Shown here: positions 33,430 through 45,627 of the stretch, piece after piece
Layout: every line of letters starts with the position of its first letter
Position numbering within the stretch: position 1 is the stretch's first letter
Assembly (NCBI GenBank): GCA_016110215.1
Contig: JADWQD010000022.1
Location: forward strand, 124,001 to 188,000
Origin: Capronia americana
Taxonomy: Eukaryota > Ascomycota > Eurotiomycetes > Chaetothyriales > Herpotrichiellaceae
DNA: 64,000 nt
Direction: 5' to 3'
The notes under the pieces: generated by a model
Database searches by the model: none
What the model was told of the DNA's origin: nothing
Seen by the model: the letters and a program-made list of their open reading frames with translations, nothing else
Translations under genes and position numbers: made by a program

Positions 33430-34050
33430 GGTTGAATCGGAGTCTTCCGTTCAAGCGATCAGTATTGCTGCGGACCGGCGTGACTGAGATAGAAGAACGC
33501 GCGGGCTATTCAAAGGATGAGTTCGGCGGAAGTTCTCGAACTGACCGAGAGGATTATGTTCAAACTCTGCGAGTACATCCCGGCAAACTCGGGCGGACAT
33601 TCTCGCCCTTCGCGTGTTGGCCCTCCCCCAGTTCCAAAGCCTCATGCAGGCCCGATGCTAGGAACTGATCTGGGGATGTCTCCGGCGGCTCCACATCTCC
33701 ACAGATCGCTCATGCAAGCCCATTTCACATCCGGAGGCGGCATGGGGTCGTTTCGGAAACGATGGGGTAAATGCCCCCCGCGTGTTACCGGCGGACTCCT
33801 TTTGCGACAGATCGTCGTGCAGTCGTCTGGTATCGACAATGGGGTAATTAACAGTGGCGAAGCAGATAGCGGAGGACGATTTAGTCTGACCGGGAACGCC
33901 ATGTCACGTACCTCTGCAGCACATACCTTGGGTGTCCCGGGCAAGTGCTTGACGTTCCTTCGGGCTAGATTTGGTCCCCTCGCAACATAGGAGTCTGCGC
34001 GACAAACCGTCCCTATCACCAAGATACATAAATACACAAACAATGGGTCA
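33430..34050. other. Divergent promoter region between cupin and LigB-type genes
   Basis: No coding frame of its own is supported. The stretch separates divergently transcribed genes and probably holds both promoters. Confidence 0.4.
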
Positions 34051-35125
34051 GTGGCACCGGTGACCACACTGAAGGTAGTCAGTCATGTTGACGAGCCCTC
34101 TGTAGACCTCACACCGGTGCACTTCTTCTCTCATGGCTCGACGCGCATGCTGGAGGCCGAGACCGAATCCGGGGACTACTGGACGCGATGCGGTGAAGAG
34201 GCCCTCGCGCATAACGTCAAGGGAGTAATTATGATGGTGAGTCTTTTACTGCGACGCTCATGGACATCATTGATCCGATTCCGCTGATACCGCTATCTAG
34301 GGCGCGCATTGGGCTTGCCTGGGAGACAAAATCGAGGTGGCCACGAACCCGAACCCGTCCAAGAGCGCGTGCCCGTTCGTCAATCCGGCACTCTACAAGG
34401 ACTGGGTGCCGAACCCGGACCTGGCGACGGCGCAACGGTGCATCGACATGCTGCGGGCCGAAGGGTTCAAGGCGTCGGCGAACCCCAACTTCGAATGGAT
34501 CCACGACACGTTCATGGTGCTGATCAAGATGTTCCCGGACTTCAGGACGTGCCCGCCCGTGACCATCGTCAGCATGAACGCGCGCTACGACCCGTACTAC
34601 CACGTCAAGGTCGGGGCCGTGCTGCGCCCGCTCCGCCGCGAGGGCTACCTGATCGTCGGCACCGGCGGGGCCATCCACAACCTGTACCGCAACCGGTGGA
34701 CCGAGATGCTGCTGTACCGCGAGTCGCTGGGCCAGGAGACCCCGCCGGAGACGTGGGCGCTCAACTTCCGCCAGGCCGTCGAGGACGTCGTGCTCAAGAA
34801 CCGCGGCCCCGCGCTCCGCAAGGCCATGGTCAGACTGATGCAGCACCCGATGTATCGCGAGGCTCAGGCCACCGATGATCACTGGATGCCCGCCCTGTTC
34901 GCCGCGGGCGCCGCCGGGGACTGGGAGGACGCGAAGTACGCGAACGCCTTGGGCGCCGAGACCTGGGAGTTGACCAACATGTGCAACTCCCAGTTCACCT
35001 TCGGGAGGTATGTGGAGAAGCAGGGCGAGAAGGAAAAGGAGAAGTCAGCACCGGCATCCGCTCTGGGAGGCATTTATAATGTCACAGGCACAGCCACGGC
35101 CAGGTTGGGGACGGTATCTGCCTGA
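34051..35125 (+). CDS. LigB-type (class III) extradiol ring-cleavage dioxygenase family protein
   Basis: Two exons, 34051-34236 and 34301-35125, about 336 aa. LigB/DODA landmarks are in order: PVHFFSHGS with H24, the join MMGAHWACLGDKI with H65, then NFEWIHDTFMVLIKMFP, YLIVGTGGAIHNL and DDHWMPALFAAGAAG. These supply the His metal ligands and catalytic His of non-haem Fe(II) extradiol enzymes, which open catechol-type rings beside the diol. No ATG opens this frame near the N-terminus. The only well-placed ATG, at 34043, is out of frame by two and soon stops, so either a short upstream exon is missed or the start is damaged. Exon 2 has very high GC at third positions. The neighbouring phenol-hydroxylase-type gene makes an aromatic-catabolism role likely. 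Confidence 0.82.
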
Positions 35126-35687
35126 GCCGAGTCGGGCTGAGCTGAAGTAGTGGCGTGGCGTGGCGTGGTATTATACATCTTCATCTAGTAGATACCAGAG
35201 TAGGGAGTACTCATCATAACCGAGAGATGGCAACCCTTATCCGTATCGTTGTCGGCTTTTCAACATACACTGTTGCGCAAGGGGCGTATAATATTGCGGC
35301 CAAGGACAGATCTGTTTTAATGGAGCTACAGTAGCTGTGATCACTCACCCGAGAAATCCGTCGTAATATTTACTATGCGCGATGTAGGATTGATGGAGAG
35401 ACAAATCTGGTGAGAGCCCTCTGCAGGACTTACACCTTCGAGCTAGGCGTGTCAAGGCTCGAACCTCGCCTAACCAGAACCAGAACCAGAGCACATGCAG
35501 CGGAATCCTCGCTTTCAAGGGTGGCAGAAATCTAGTATGCATTCAAACAAGGCCAAACTCCTTCCTCCGAGCCATGTGTCTGTCTTGCAACTATAAACTG
35601 ACTGGTACTAATAGCAACCGGCGAGGCCACCAGAGTCCCTCACCCTCGCACTCCCTCCAGCGCGCACGCACTCCCTCCCTCCCTAAC

Positions 35688-37777
35688 TCATTTCAGCGAA
35701 AGCACCGACTTCAGCACCTCCTTCAGTTTTGCCGCGCTCCCGTCTTCCCACTTCTGGCTCCTCCACGCCACGAAGTAGTCGGGCCGCACCAGCACGCATC
35801 CCGACTCGTCGACGTCTCGGATCTTCGACCAGTCGAGGTACATGTCTTCGTAGTCCTGGCCATATCCGATTGAATACGCCGCGATGGGGACACCGAGTTC
35901 AGCGGATAATTCCTTGGCGGCATCCTTCCATTTACCGCCGCCGATGCCTGTGAAGAGGGCAAACCGTCCCTTTCCGGAGAGATCGATCGTTGAGACTGGC
36001 TTGGAGGGCACAGCTCCGTGGAGCCACACATGAGGCACACGCGCGCCCGGGTAGGTAGTGGGGTGGTAATACTCGAGTGGATCGGTCGCGAAGGTGGGCG
36101 TCTCGCCCTGGTCGGCCTTGTACACCGCGGTGGAAGTGTACCGTTGGTTCATTTCAATTCCGAGACCGTGCTCTTCCCGATTGATCATCTTTAGTGCGGC
36201 GGCGAGCTTTCCCCGACGGATGCGGCCTGCCTCCGTATCGGCAGAAAGTTCGTCGTTGGCTCTTATTCGATCCTCCACCGTCGCTTCGGTGTTCCCGAGA
36301 ATCTTCCAGATGTTCATGTGGTTCCGCAGCGACGCGTTTGCTTGGGTGACAACGTCGAGACCGACGGGTTGACGTTCTGCGTCGAATGTATCCAGTAACT
36401 CTTTACCAGCGAGACCTACGAGGCGAGGAATGGTGGTCAGATTCTCTGCTCCGGGAAGCTCTTGGTTCTGCACACATACCTTTCTCCACGTACGCGATCT
36501 TCCATGCTAAGTTGTGGGCATCTTGTATACAGGTGTTGCTTCCTAGGCCGTGATTGGGCGGGTGTCGATGGACAGCATCACCGAGACAGTAGCTAGGCAC
36601 CCAAGTTAGCAATGAAAGGACGGGGAGGTGAAGGCCGGAATAGAATCGACTCACACATCGCCCTTCGAATATTGTGCGGCTGCTGTCTCATTGATAGCCC
36701 ACGTCGAGACACCGAGGATCTTGACTTCAACCGAATCGTCCCCGATCATCTCGCGGACCCGCTTCAAGTACTCGTCGTTGGACCGGATGGTTCGTTCTGC
36801 TGTCGGTTCCGTGAAGATGATGCACAGCCACTCATGCCAGGGCTTGACCATTCTCATGCATCCGATCCAAGCCCATTCCGGATGCTCGACATTGGGTTGC
36901 AAGATCCAATGCAAGTTGCCCATGCGGTTCTCCATGAGGTGCGACATATCGGCCTCTATCAAGATGTTGATGGCGAAGCCTTGGCCTGGACGCTTGATCA
37001 TGGGAAGCTGCAGTTGACGGACAATGTTGGACCGCGCACCGTCTGCGCCGAACAAATACTTCGAACGGACATCATACTGCTGCCCCGTAATCTTGTCGAG
37101 CAGCGTGGTGGTTACTCCGCCTTCTGCATGCTGCTTGAACGACACAAACTGGGTATCCCAGCGACAGTGGAAGCCGTGCAATGTAGCCCAGCGGATCATT
37201 AACGGCTCCAGGAGTGTCTGCGGCAGATCCAGGGGTTGCGACGGGCTAGCTAGTTCGTAGTCGCCCTGTTCTAGGCGTGAGCGACGACTCGTCGGTCCGT
37301 AGTTTGGGGCCACTGGCTCACCTTGCGCTTGGGATCATTGCCCCAGGAGTAGATACGTGCATATTCTCGACCGGCCATCGTGTTCGACCATCGAGTGTGT
37401 TGCATTGTTTCGTTCTGAGTTCCGATTTGATAGCATTCGGTATCGACACCGATGTCGCGAAGACAATCGATTGCCGCCATGTTGGTGATGTGCGCCCTGG
37501 GGGTGTCGGCATTGCTCGGGTCCTTACTCACGACCAGACCAGTCAAGCCTGTAGAAAAGATATCAGCTTGGGCCTTGCAAGAGGAGTAATACAGCCGATC
37601 GCGCATTGATGCCTGCTTACCATTTTGTGCGAGAAAGCAAGCCAATGCACCACCAGCAGGTCCAGTTCCGACAATCAAAAAATCAATCGTTGTTTCGAAG
37701 CCAGCAGCAGGTGATGTCGCTGGCTCACTATGGCCATTGATGTTGCTCACGCCATTGACACCATTCATTTCTGCCAT
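35688..37777 (-). CDS. FAD-dependent aromatic-ring monooxygenase (phenol 2-monooxygenase type)
   Basis: Five exons on the minus strand: 37777-37621, 37548-37322, 37265-36655, 36592-36480, 36415-35688. Total 1836 nt, 611 aa. The FAD motif is G37-x-G39-x2-G42 (FLIVGTGPAGGALA). The second FAD/NAD(P)H motif DG is in LFGADGARSNIVRQL. The GD motif is YCLGDAVHRHPP at about residues 333-344, followed by NHGLGSNTCIQDAHNLAWK. The C-terminal 200 residues match the thioredoxin-like domain of phenol hydroxylases (KGRFALFTGIGGGKW, then LVRPDYFVAWRS). Such enzymes hydroxylate phenols to catechols using NAD(P)H and O2. Product and substrate cannot be fixed, but the next gene over is an extradiol dioxygenase, which would act on such a catechol. 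Several exon joins restore conserved motifs, which supports the model. Confidence 0.93.
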
Positions 37778-38417
37778 GTTTGTCGATCGTTTCGCATTAC
37801 ACTTCCTGCGACTCGAATGATTGTTGTACTTAGCTTTCTAGCCTCTGGTAAATCCCATGCGTGTGATATCATCACCTCTTATTGACGCCTTCCTTGGGGC
37901 GCTTCGAATGTTATTCCGCTGAGTTGGAAAACTTATGGTGGTGGGGTATCTTCGTGAGGCAAAGACCTAGGTTCCGGTGCCGCACAGCGCTCAGCCCGCC
38001 CATTGGTTCATCGTGGCATCTGCCTTTAATAGTCGTCTGATTTGATTCGTCGTGTTGAAGTTGCATGGGGCTGGGGGCAACGGCCGGAATGGGGTACTGT
38101 AAGGGGTCGCGGAACAAGGTTGGAGCGACCATTCCGGGGGACGGAAGCCAAGAACTGGAGGACACTCGATTGGCACAGTGCCATCAACTCAGGTCGGAAA
38201 CTGGTTGTCTCGGATTGGAGTCTGGGGAGGGACGTGATTCTATCCTGGCCAGATGCTGACTGAAGCTAGGCTGAAGACCGAGTTCGCCGGGCACCATGTC
38301 GACGCTGGATAGGGGCGCAATCCCCCGAACACGTTTGAGACGCTTCGGTATGCCCGACCCAATGCCGTAGAATTCACATCGATGCATCTGCCTGCAATTT
38401 GCATCGACATGTGTAAA
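37778..38417. other. Intergenic stretch between the monooxygenase and the regulator-like gene
   Basis: No supported gene. It contains the promoter of the minus-strand monooxygenase. Confidence 0.4.
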
Positions 38418-40389
38418 TCACTCCTTCATGAGCCTGTCAAGCGTGATTGCCATCGACGGACAGCATGGCCATGGCAGCTGCAGAATCTCGTTCTTGAACA
38501 TGCTCAGTACTTTCAAGGTGCCGTATTTAAAGTCGTTTGAGGGCCGATGCCGTAGCCTTTGCCAAATCACTAGAGCGGAGAAAAACAACACCATCGGAAG
38601 CCAGATGCTCAGCCTCCTCGGCGTCGGCTCAGACTGGATATCGCAGCTGTCGAGCACAAGCCAAGCAAGGTCCAGCGCCTTGTCGGACATCTGAGACTGC
38701 TTCAGCTTTTGAGGTAGTATAGGCGTGAATTGAAGGCCGGGGTCGTACCCTGCCAGGCTCGAGAGCTCTGCGATGTCAGGGCAAACAAGGCAGAGGTGGG
38801 AAAAATGATAGAGAGCAAGGATGTCTTTCTCCGCCACTCGTCCGAAATGCTCTATCCAGCGCTCAAGCGCTGCCCGTATTTGAGCACTCATCCGAGAGAA
38901 CTCGGAAGGTGCTGATAGTGGAGTGTAAGGGTTTTGCAATGGCTTCTGATGGTCTGCCACTGTGTCACCACCGGTAATTCGTTCTAGGGAGGTTGATGGT
39001 GAAGGCGATGGCGCGGGCGGATTGCATCGATGTAAATATACGATATCGTTCAGCAAGGCTGTCAAAAGCAGAAGGCAGTCCTCTCTACTCCTCACATCGT
39101 CCGGCAGACGGGAATGACCGTGAAGAAGCGCCCTGTAGACGGTGCGGAACGAGTGGTTTGACGATGGCATCTTTATGCAAATCTCACTTGTAGAATAGGT
39201 TGGTGCGGCATCGCAGTAAATGGCATGAACAATGTCGGTCAAGAACATGTATGCCATGAGAGAGCTAGTCGGACAGCTGGTCAGGTTCTTGATAAAGTCT
39301 CTGCACGACCCAATTGCTACTTACCTCTTCATGACCAAACTCCTGTCTAACGACTCTCCGGACGAATTCGGTTGTGAGAAGCCATCAGTCAGGCGTAGGC
39401 GTCTGGCAAGCTACAGCTCTATCAGCAAGAGTACCTGCAAGTCCTACCGTTGCTGGAAACCCTACCGTGGCGGTGTTGTGCACAAGACCACAGGAGATTC
39501 GCCAATTCTCCTTTTGTGTGGAAAGTATAGCATAGGTCACGAATAGATAGGCCTGTCATTCGTCGCGGAAGTCATTGTAAGAACTTGGTTGTCATGGCGG
39601 GCGTAAGGATGATTCGCGAATCCTACCGTGATCATGGCTTCCAGCCGACGTGTTTCGCGATTGTCTACTTCCATGACCACCCCCCACAGGTTCATGCCAG
39701 CATGGAAAAGTGCACTCGCGACCTCTGTCTTGCGGGAAGGCTCGACTCCAAGGTTGTAGCCCATCGGATCTGTGTAGGGTGCTATTTCTGCAGCGAGGCA
39801 GGCAAGTGCGAGCTGCAGGTATGGAGCGGGAGACGTCAAGGTTGAGTCTGGGATTGCAATGGCGTCGATGAAGATATGCTGTTTGAACGAGGTGAAAAAG
39901 GCCGCTTGCAGTCGTGCTACTTCATCAGTGTCTGGAATGGTCGGGACATCAGACAACATCGACATTGGGTAAGTATAGACCCGGTCAGGGGGCTGCGCCA
40001 GGACATCAGCATGTTACTGGGGTTGCAGAGGTTCCTTCTAGTCGGTTACTGCTCACCGGGGAAGACGCAAGGAGATTTGGACCGTCACCGTTCGAGTCTG
40101 CAGTTTGCGAAACGTCGAATTGCGTGAATGGCTCTCGACGAAAACATTCTTGGCCGTCCTCGCTTTGGAGTAACGCGACTTTGAAGCGCTCTCGAAACGT
40201 GTTTTCAGGGCTTTGGTTCGCCTCGTGCACCTTGTCATTGTGAGTGTCAAGCCGGGAGGCCACGGTCATGATCTGGTATTCACCAACCTCGAGTCCAGTG
40301 GGTTCCCAATCACCTGGCCACTGTCGCGAAGACGAAAGCCTCGCTCCAGGCGCAGCTTGCGACGGCGGTCCAGAGGGTGTGTCTACCAT
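38418..40389 (-). CDS. Fungal_trans-type regulator with no visible DNA-binding domain (about 572 aa)
   Basis: Exons on the minus strand: 40389-40057, 39992-39627, 39552-39466, 39410-39325, 39264-38418. All phases agree and the sum is in frame. Landmarks of the fungal-specific regulator middle region appear across the joins: QAAFFTSFKQHIFIDAIAIP, ALACLAAEI, AYLFVTYAILST, LARRLRLTDGFSQ, SSLMAYMFLTDIVHAIYCDA, and a late hydrophobic segment (LSIWLPMVLFFSALVIW). The N-terminus (MVDTPSGPPSQAAPG...) has neither zinc-cluster cysteines nor C2H2 fingers. The frame is open to 40476 but still shows none. It is divergent from a regulator that carries two kinds of DNA-binding domain. A missed upstream exon is possible, but only about 380 bp separate the two starts. 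Confidence 0.75.
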
Positions 40390-40766
40390 TGCTCGAACAA
40401 AGAGGCGGGAGTTCGGTCCAAGACTGCTGAGTTGTGGCTTTGCAGCTTTCAATTCGATCCGTTGACGGGGAATCAAGGCGAGGCGAAGACACGAGGCGTA
40501 GAGACGCCAAGCATGCGACTTCGGCTAGCGCGCCTAAAGTCTAGGGGCTGCCTAGCCTACAGCCTTTACCCCGTACTGCCTAGACTGACTGCGCAGGTCG
40601 CCCCAGCGTCCAATAAGCTACCCCGCAATTCATTCCTCGTCAACAGACGCTCCCCGGACCTCAACTCGCCATTTGGCGTATAAATCTTCTTCTTCCCCAG
40701 CCCCCATGCGGTTCCCCATTCTTCCACTCCTCGCGCACCGGTCACGGTGGGATTCAACGGCAAACC

Positions 40767-43318
40767 ATGGCGGACTCGATACCCTCTGAGACTCGGAAGG
40801 ACAAGCAGGTTCGTTTCTGGCCCCACCACGTCAGTCCACGCTGACTTCTCGCAGTGCGAGATCTGCTCCCGACGTTTTGCACGGTCAGAGCATCTGACGA
40901 GGCACCGCCTGACTCACACCAAAGAAAGGCCCTATGTCTGTACGTTGTGCAACCGCAGCTTTCAACGTGCCGATGTCAAGGCCTTGCACGTGAGGAAATG
41001 CCGAGGAGTCTCAGACGACCAATCCACCGGCTACACTGGACTGTCCAGCTCACCACGCAAGCGGGTGCGGCTGGCTTGCAATAGGTGTAGGCAAAAGAAA
41101 ATTGCCTGCAATGGCCGGGAGCCCTGTTCACAATGTCGAAACGCTCCCTTCGACTGCGAATATGCCGGATCCAGAGACGCTCATGAGGGCGCGCTCGACG
41201 AGGATGGGCCAGATGCCAGGGCAAGGTCTTTCAGTGGAGACCAAAGCATCGGTGCATCTTCAGTCGCACCCTTGCCTTCGGGCGACGACTCGCTCAATGC
41301 TGATAATTTTGCATTTGATCAAGGCACCCATCAGGTCAGCTTCTTGCCGGCCACAGAGAGAGAAACGCACGTCATGCTACCCGACGGAGTGGTGCCTGAT
41401 GAGCTCGAGCTGTCACTGACCACGGGCGATCTTCTTGACCCAATCACCATGAATGAGATTTGGCAGATACCTCCTCTTGTATGGACTCGCCGTCGAATAT
41501 ATTTCCTGGGAGGCTACTAACGTCCACAGGACAGCCAATTTTGGCTTGACGGTTCCGACCTTAGCTGGAGCGAAGGCCCATTTGATGCGTCGCTTCTGAT
41601 GCCGGACTATTCTGCTTCCTCGGCATCGCAGCAGCGTATCACGGGCATGATGCAGGACTATTTCGATCGGAAGTCTCGAAAAAGCTCCCCCTCTGCTCCC
41701 GACAAGGCCAGCGTCATGTGGTATTCAGCTCCACCAAATCTTGACGACCACGACAAGGACGTGCTCAACGTCTTCGTAAATCTGTTCCATAAGCATGTCT
41801 CGGAGACATTCACCCTTTTCAAGGAAATCTATGTTCCCAGAAACACTCGACCGGAATTTACCTTAGCGATGGCGGCTACCGGAGGCTTGTTCTGCTCGGT
41901 CGCTGGCAGTGCTGACGTTGCCAAATCGATGTACAACGACAGTCGCAGACTTCTACTTGCATCGGTTCGTTGCAGCCGTTCTCCATCGCGTATATGATTC
42001 TGACTAGCCCAGCATCACAGGAAGAGGGACACTGGCGAAGACAAGTTCAACCGGAGGGACAAGCTGCTTGCCGCATGCACTGTAGGTTGATATCCGACAG
42101 CGTGCCCCTCAGTGACTTATAGAAGCAACAGTTCATTCTCCTTCAGCTATATGGTCTCTGTAGCGGCGACAAACGGAGCTATGAGTTTGTGGAAGCCTTC
42201 AATGGGCACCTGGCCCATGTATGTTCAATTTGTGCTTGGTCAGGCACCTTGGTTGACGTTTCGCAGGCTGTGAAAGACTATAGCATGTCGTGCGCTGGTC
42301 CGGGTGATGCAGTGCAACAGAACGAAGATGTTCTGTAAGAGTCTCCTTCCCAGTCTGAAGCTGGCCCTATGAGGTGCTGACCATTCGGAGGCTGCTTGAA
42401 AGCCTCTATATCCTAGATTGTTATCGAACCATCCTCATGTATCGACCACCGTGTTTTCCATGGCGCCACGCAAACTCATTCGCTCACTCTGCCTCCCCAG
42501 ATGACCGGATGAGCGACCTCCTGGGTTACCCTGCGGCACTGACGAACATTGCCCAACCGAGCGGTATCAAGAACAATGGCAAACACTCACTCTCAACTCT
42601 GGGATCCCTGAGTGGCTATCTCTGGCCGGCGACGTCACTGTCGGAGAGTATCAATGATCTGAATGATGAAATCTCTCAGAATCCGTCTTTATGGAAGTCC
42701 GACTTCGTCGAAATGGCCTGCAACACGTGGCTTCGTAGCCAAAAGGGAGTGCCGTTACCGACGCTTGTCGTCTACCACCATATCAATACCATGTTGCATG
42801 CTAATCTCGTTCTTCTACAGCGATTTGCGCATTCGTCTCCGTCATCTGCGGCTAGAGATCCGCAGAAAAGCGCAATCGCGAAGGCCATTTGCTCCTGGAT
42901 TCATGGCAGAGACTACGAAATCGCTCACTGGCACGCTGAACAACTAATCGCCTCGCTCGAGCTCGCTGTCGTCGCGTCAAAGAGTACCACCGGCCAGTCA
43001 GACTCTCGGCTCGCGGTGCTGCCTTCATATCCTCCACCGGAAGCTGCACGTCCGACCTTCGAAGCACCTCACACACCTTATGCTGTATATGTATGTGTCT
43101 CACCAGCCTAAAATGTAACCGTTCCGTCCTATCTTGCGATGCTAACGGCAGCGTAGTATGCCTCGCTCGTCCTCTGGTGTGGTGAGCTGAGTGGCGACAC
43201 TTCAAAGTCAACCGCGGCGTCGGCAAAAGCACATCTTGTCAGAGGAGAAATAATCTTGTCTGCGCACAAAGCCCGCATTGCTCAGCTATTAGCGCGGGTA
43301 TTGATTGAAATCAAGTGA
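40767..43318 (+). CDS. Transcription factor with both C2H2 and Zn2Cys6 fingers (about 724 aa)
   Basis: Eight exons: 40767-40808, 40855-41478, 41530-41964, 42025-42081, 42132-42218, 42267-42334, 42391-43090, 43157-43318; all phases agree. Finger 1 is C15-x2-C18-x12-H31-x3-H35. Finger 2 is C43-x2-C46-x12-H59-x3-C63, a C2HC variant. A Zn2Cys6 cluster follows: C89-x2-C92-x6-C99-x5-C105-x2-C108-x6-C115 (ACNRCRQKKIAC...). The fungal_trans region follows, with VFVNLFHKHVSETFTLFKE, LLAACTFILLQLYGLC and LLESLYILDCYRTILM. Combined C2H2-C6 regulators are a known but minority fungal class. It lies between the monooxygenase side and the CocE/P450/transporter side of the candidate cluster. Confidence 0.9.
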
Positions 43319-43670
43319 CGCTGCCAAGCGGGATACGAAACTTGTCTTTCAAACACATACCCGGTTAATCAAGGAGCAATTAATTACCGCCGCTTCGGTA
43401 TCCGGACCGAGCTGAGAATCCGACTTATTCTCCACCCGCCCTAGAAGCCAAGCCGTGAAACGGCCGACTGGGGTCGTGCAGGCCTGGGGTACAGCTCTGG
43501 GATTCGGACCCGAGCCGACACACCAATAAGCACGTGGCCCTCTAGACGCTGCTTCAGCGGCTGCTTACAAGACGGCCATCCTCTATTCATTGACCAAGTC
43601 TCCCGAGACCGATTTAACAGATTGGCACGTTGCTACCGGGCAAATCCTTGCGTAAAACAGAATCATCCCA

Positions 43671-45627
43671 ATGTCGCTACCAATCCGTAACGACCTTCAC
43701 AAAGTCGACGAGACGTCTTTCGACTATATTTACGAGGAGAATGTAACAATCCCATTGAAGGGCGAACGAGGCATTGTTCGAGCCAACGTTTTCCGACCCA
43801 AGGGATCCAATACTTCCAAATTCCCAGTGCTGGTGACTTACGGGCCATATGGCAAGGATGTTCACTACTCAGTGTAAGCTACCACCAGACTCACTTACTA
43901 TCTCCCAGGATTAGACTCATGAGACGCGTACAGATTTCATGCCCAGTCATTTGCTGAAGTCCCGGAAGAACACCACTCTCCCCATTCGGCGTGGGAAACA
44001 CCCGACCCAGGATACTGGACTCGTCATGAGTATGCCATTGTGCGAGCGGACGAGGTTGGCCTCGGCCAGTCTCCGGGAGTCTTGAATACGATGTCTCGAG
44101 ATACAAGCCTCTGTTTCGTCGACGTGATTGAGTGGGCAGCATCTCAGCCATGGTCAACTGGGAAGGTCGGGCTCCTTGGCATCAGCTATTACGCCGGCAG
44201 TCAATGGCGTGTAGCAGCAAGGCAGCCCCGGGGTCTGGCGTGTATGATACCTTGGGAAGGCATGTCTGACTACTACCGCGACCGTTGCCGGCATGGAGGG
44301 ATTCTGTCAAACACTTTTATTGATTTTTGGTGGAATCGCCAGGTGAGCTCCTCCCTTTTCAACGAGAGTATCACATCCCTGATGCGTCTGGTGCAAATCA
44401 TTACCCATGCTAAACTTCACGCGTGGTTAGGTCATTGTCAATCAGTATGGCCGCCCGGGGAGGGCTGCACGGAACTGGGGCCCCGACACCATCGAAGGCA
44501 CCTTATCGGAAGAACAATTGCGCGCCAATTGTCACGATCAGAATGTCGACAATGTCAAGAACAGGTTTCTGGACGACGAGTATTATGCCAGCAGAGACTA
44601 CAACATGGAGGATATTAAGGTTCCGCTTCTGTCGGTGGGCAACTGGGGAGGCATTCTTCTCCATCTTAGGGGGAATGTCGAAGGCTTTATGAACGCCGGA
44701 TCACAGCACAAGTATCTCCGCTTCATCACTGGTCGTCATGACCTTCCATTCTACACTAAGGAGTGCGTCGACATGCAGCGAAGTTTCTTGGACGCGTTCC
44801 TGAAGGGCAACGACCCCACCGGCTGGTCGAGTGGGAAGCCTCCAAAGGTCGGCTTCAAGCTTAGGGTCGGAGACGTCGGCTACAACGACGCCGTAGCGGA
44901 GGAAGCATACCCCACACGCTACGAGGATTCATGGCCCATTCCAGATACCAAGTACACGCGATACTTCCTGACGCCGGCTAGAGAGTTGACCACTCAAGCG
45001 CCGAAGCCAAATAAGGACGAGAAACTATCCTACGAAGCCTTAGGCGACCTAAAGCATCAGCACCTCGTTCAATTCACCAGCGCTCCCTTCAACGAGGAGA
45101 CCGAATTTACCGGTCACATTGTGGCACATCTCAACGTTTCAGTCAGCGCCACCGACTCCAACATCACACCGAGCGACATGGACCTCTTCCTGACTATCCG
45201 GCATCTGAATCCCGAGGGCAGCGAGATCTTGTACACCGGCACGGTGGGAGATCCCGTTCCGATTACGAAGGGATGGCTCCGGGTCAGCCTGCGAAAAACA
45301 AACGAAAAGAGTCCTCGGCATCACGCGTGGCACCCGCATCGCGAATACCTGTCGAGTGATCATGCGCCTCTGGCGCCTGGGGAAATATATCCCGTGGACG
45401 TTGAGATCTGGCCTACAAATGTAGTCCTCCAGAAAGGAGACAGACTAGTGTTCGAGATCTCCTCGGGCGACACACAAGGTGCCGGGCTGTTCGAACATAC
45501 ATCCAAAGAGGACCGCGCGGAGGGGATACTCAAGGGGATGAATCACATCCATTTTGGCCCACAGCATGAGAATTGGCTCCTTATGCCAGTCATCCCTGCA
45601 CGCGCGGCAGCTGAGCCAGGCAAGTAA
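43671..45627 (+). CDS. CocE/NonD-type alpha/beta hydrolase (X-Pro dipeptidyl-peptidase S15 family)
   Basis: Three exons: 43671-43873, 43934-44342, 44431-45627, giving 602 aa. The N-terminus has VTIPLKGERGIVRANVFRP and PVLVTYGPYGKD. The nucleophile elbow is GLLGISYYAG with Ser152. The cap and C-terminal jelly-roll domain follow (LVQFTSAPFNEETEFTGH, then DLFLTIRHLNPEG and PVDVEIWPTNVVLQKGDRL), as in cocaine esterase and glutaryl-7-ACA acylase. Family members hydrolyse esters, amides or activated acyl substrates; the reaction here is unknown. No signal peptide is seen, so it is probably intracellular. In this setting it could cleave an ester or amide of the aromatic substrate or a ring-opened product. 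Confidence 0.9.

Noticed and set aside
34229..34882. 217-codon minus-strand frame (and a 189-codon plus-strand alternative frame)
   Set aside because: Shadows of the LigB-type exon, caused by strong GC bias.
35430..35490. tRNA-like GGTTCGAGCC on the minus strand
   Set aside because: The flanking bases do not form a five-pair T stem and no acceptor or anticodon arm is found.
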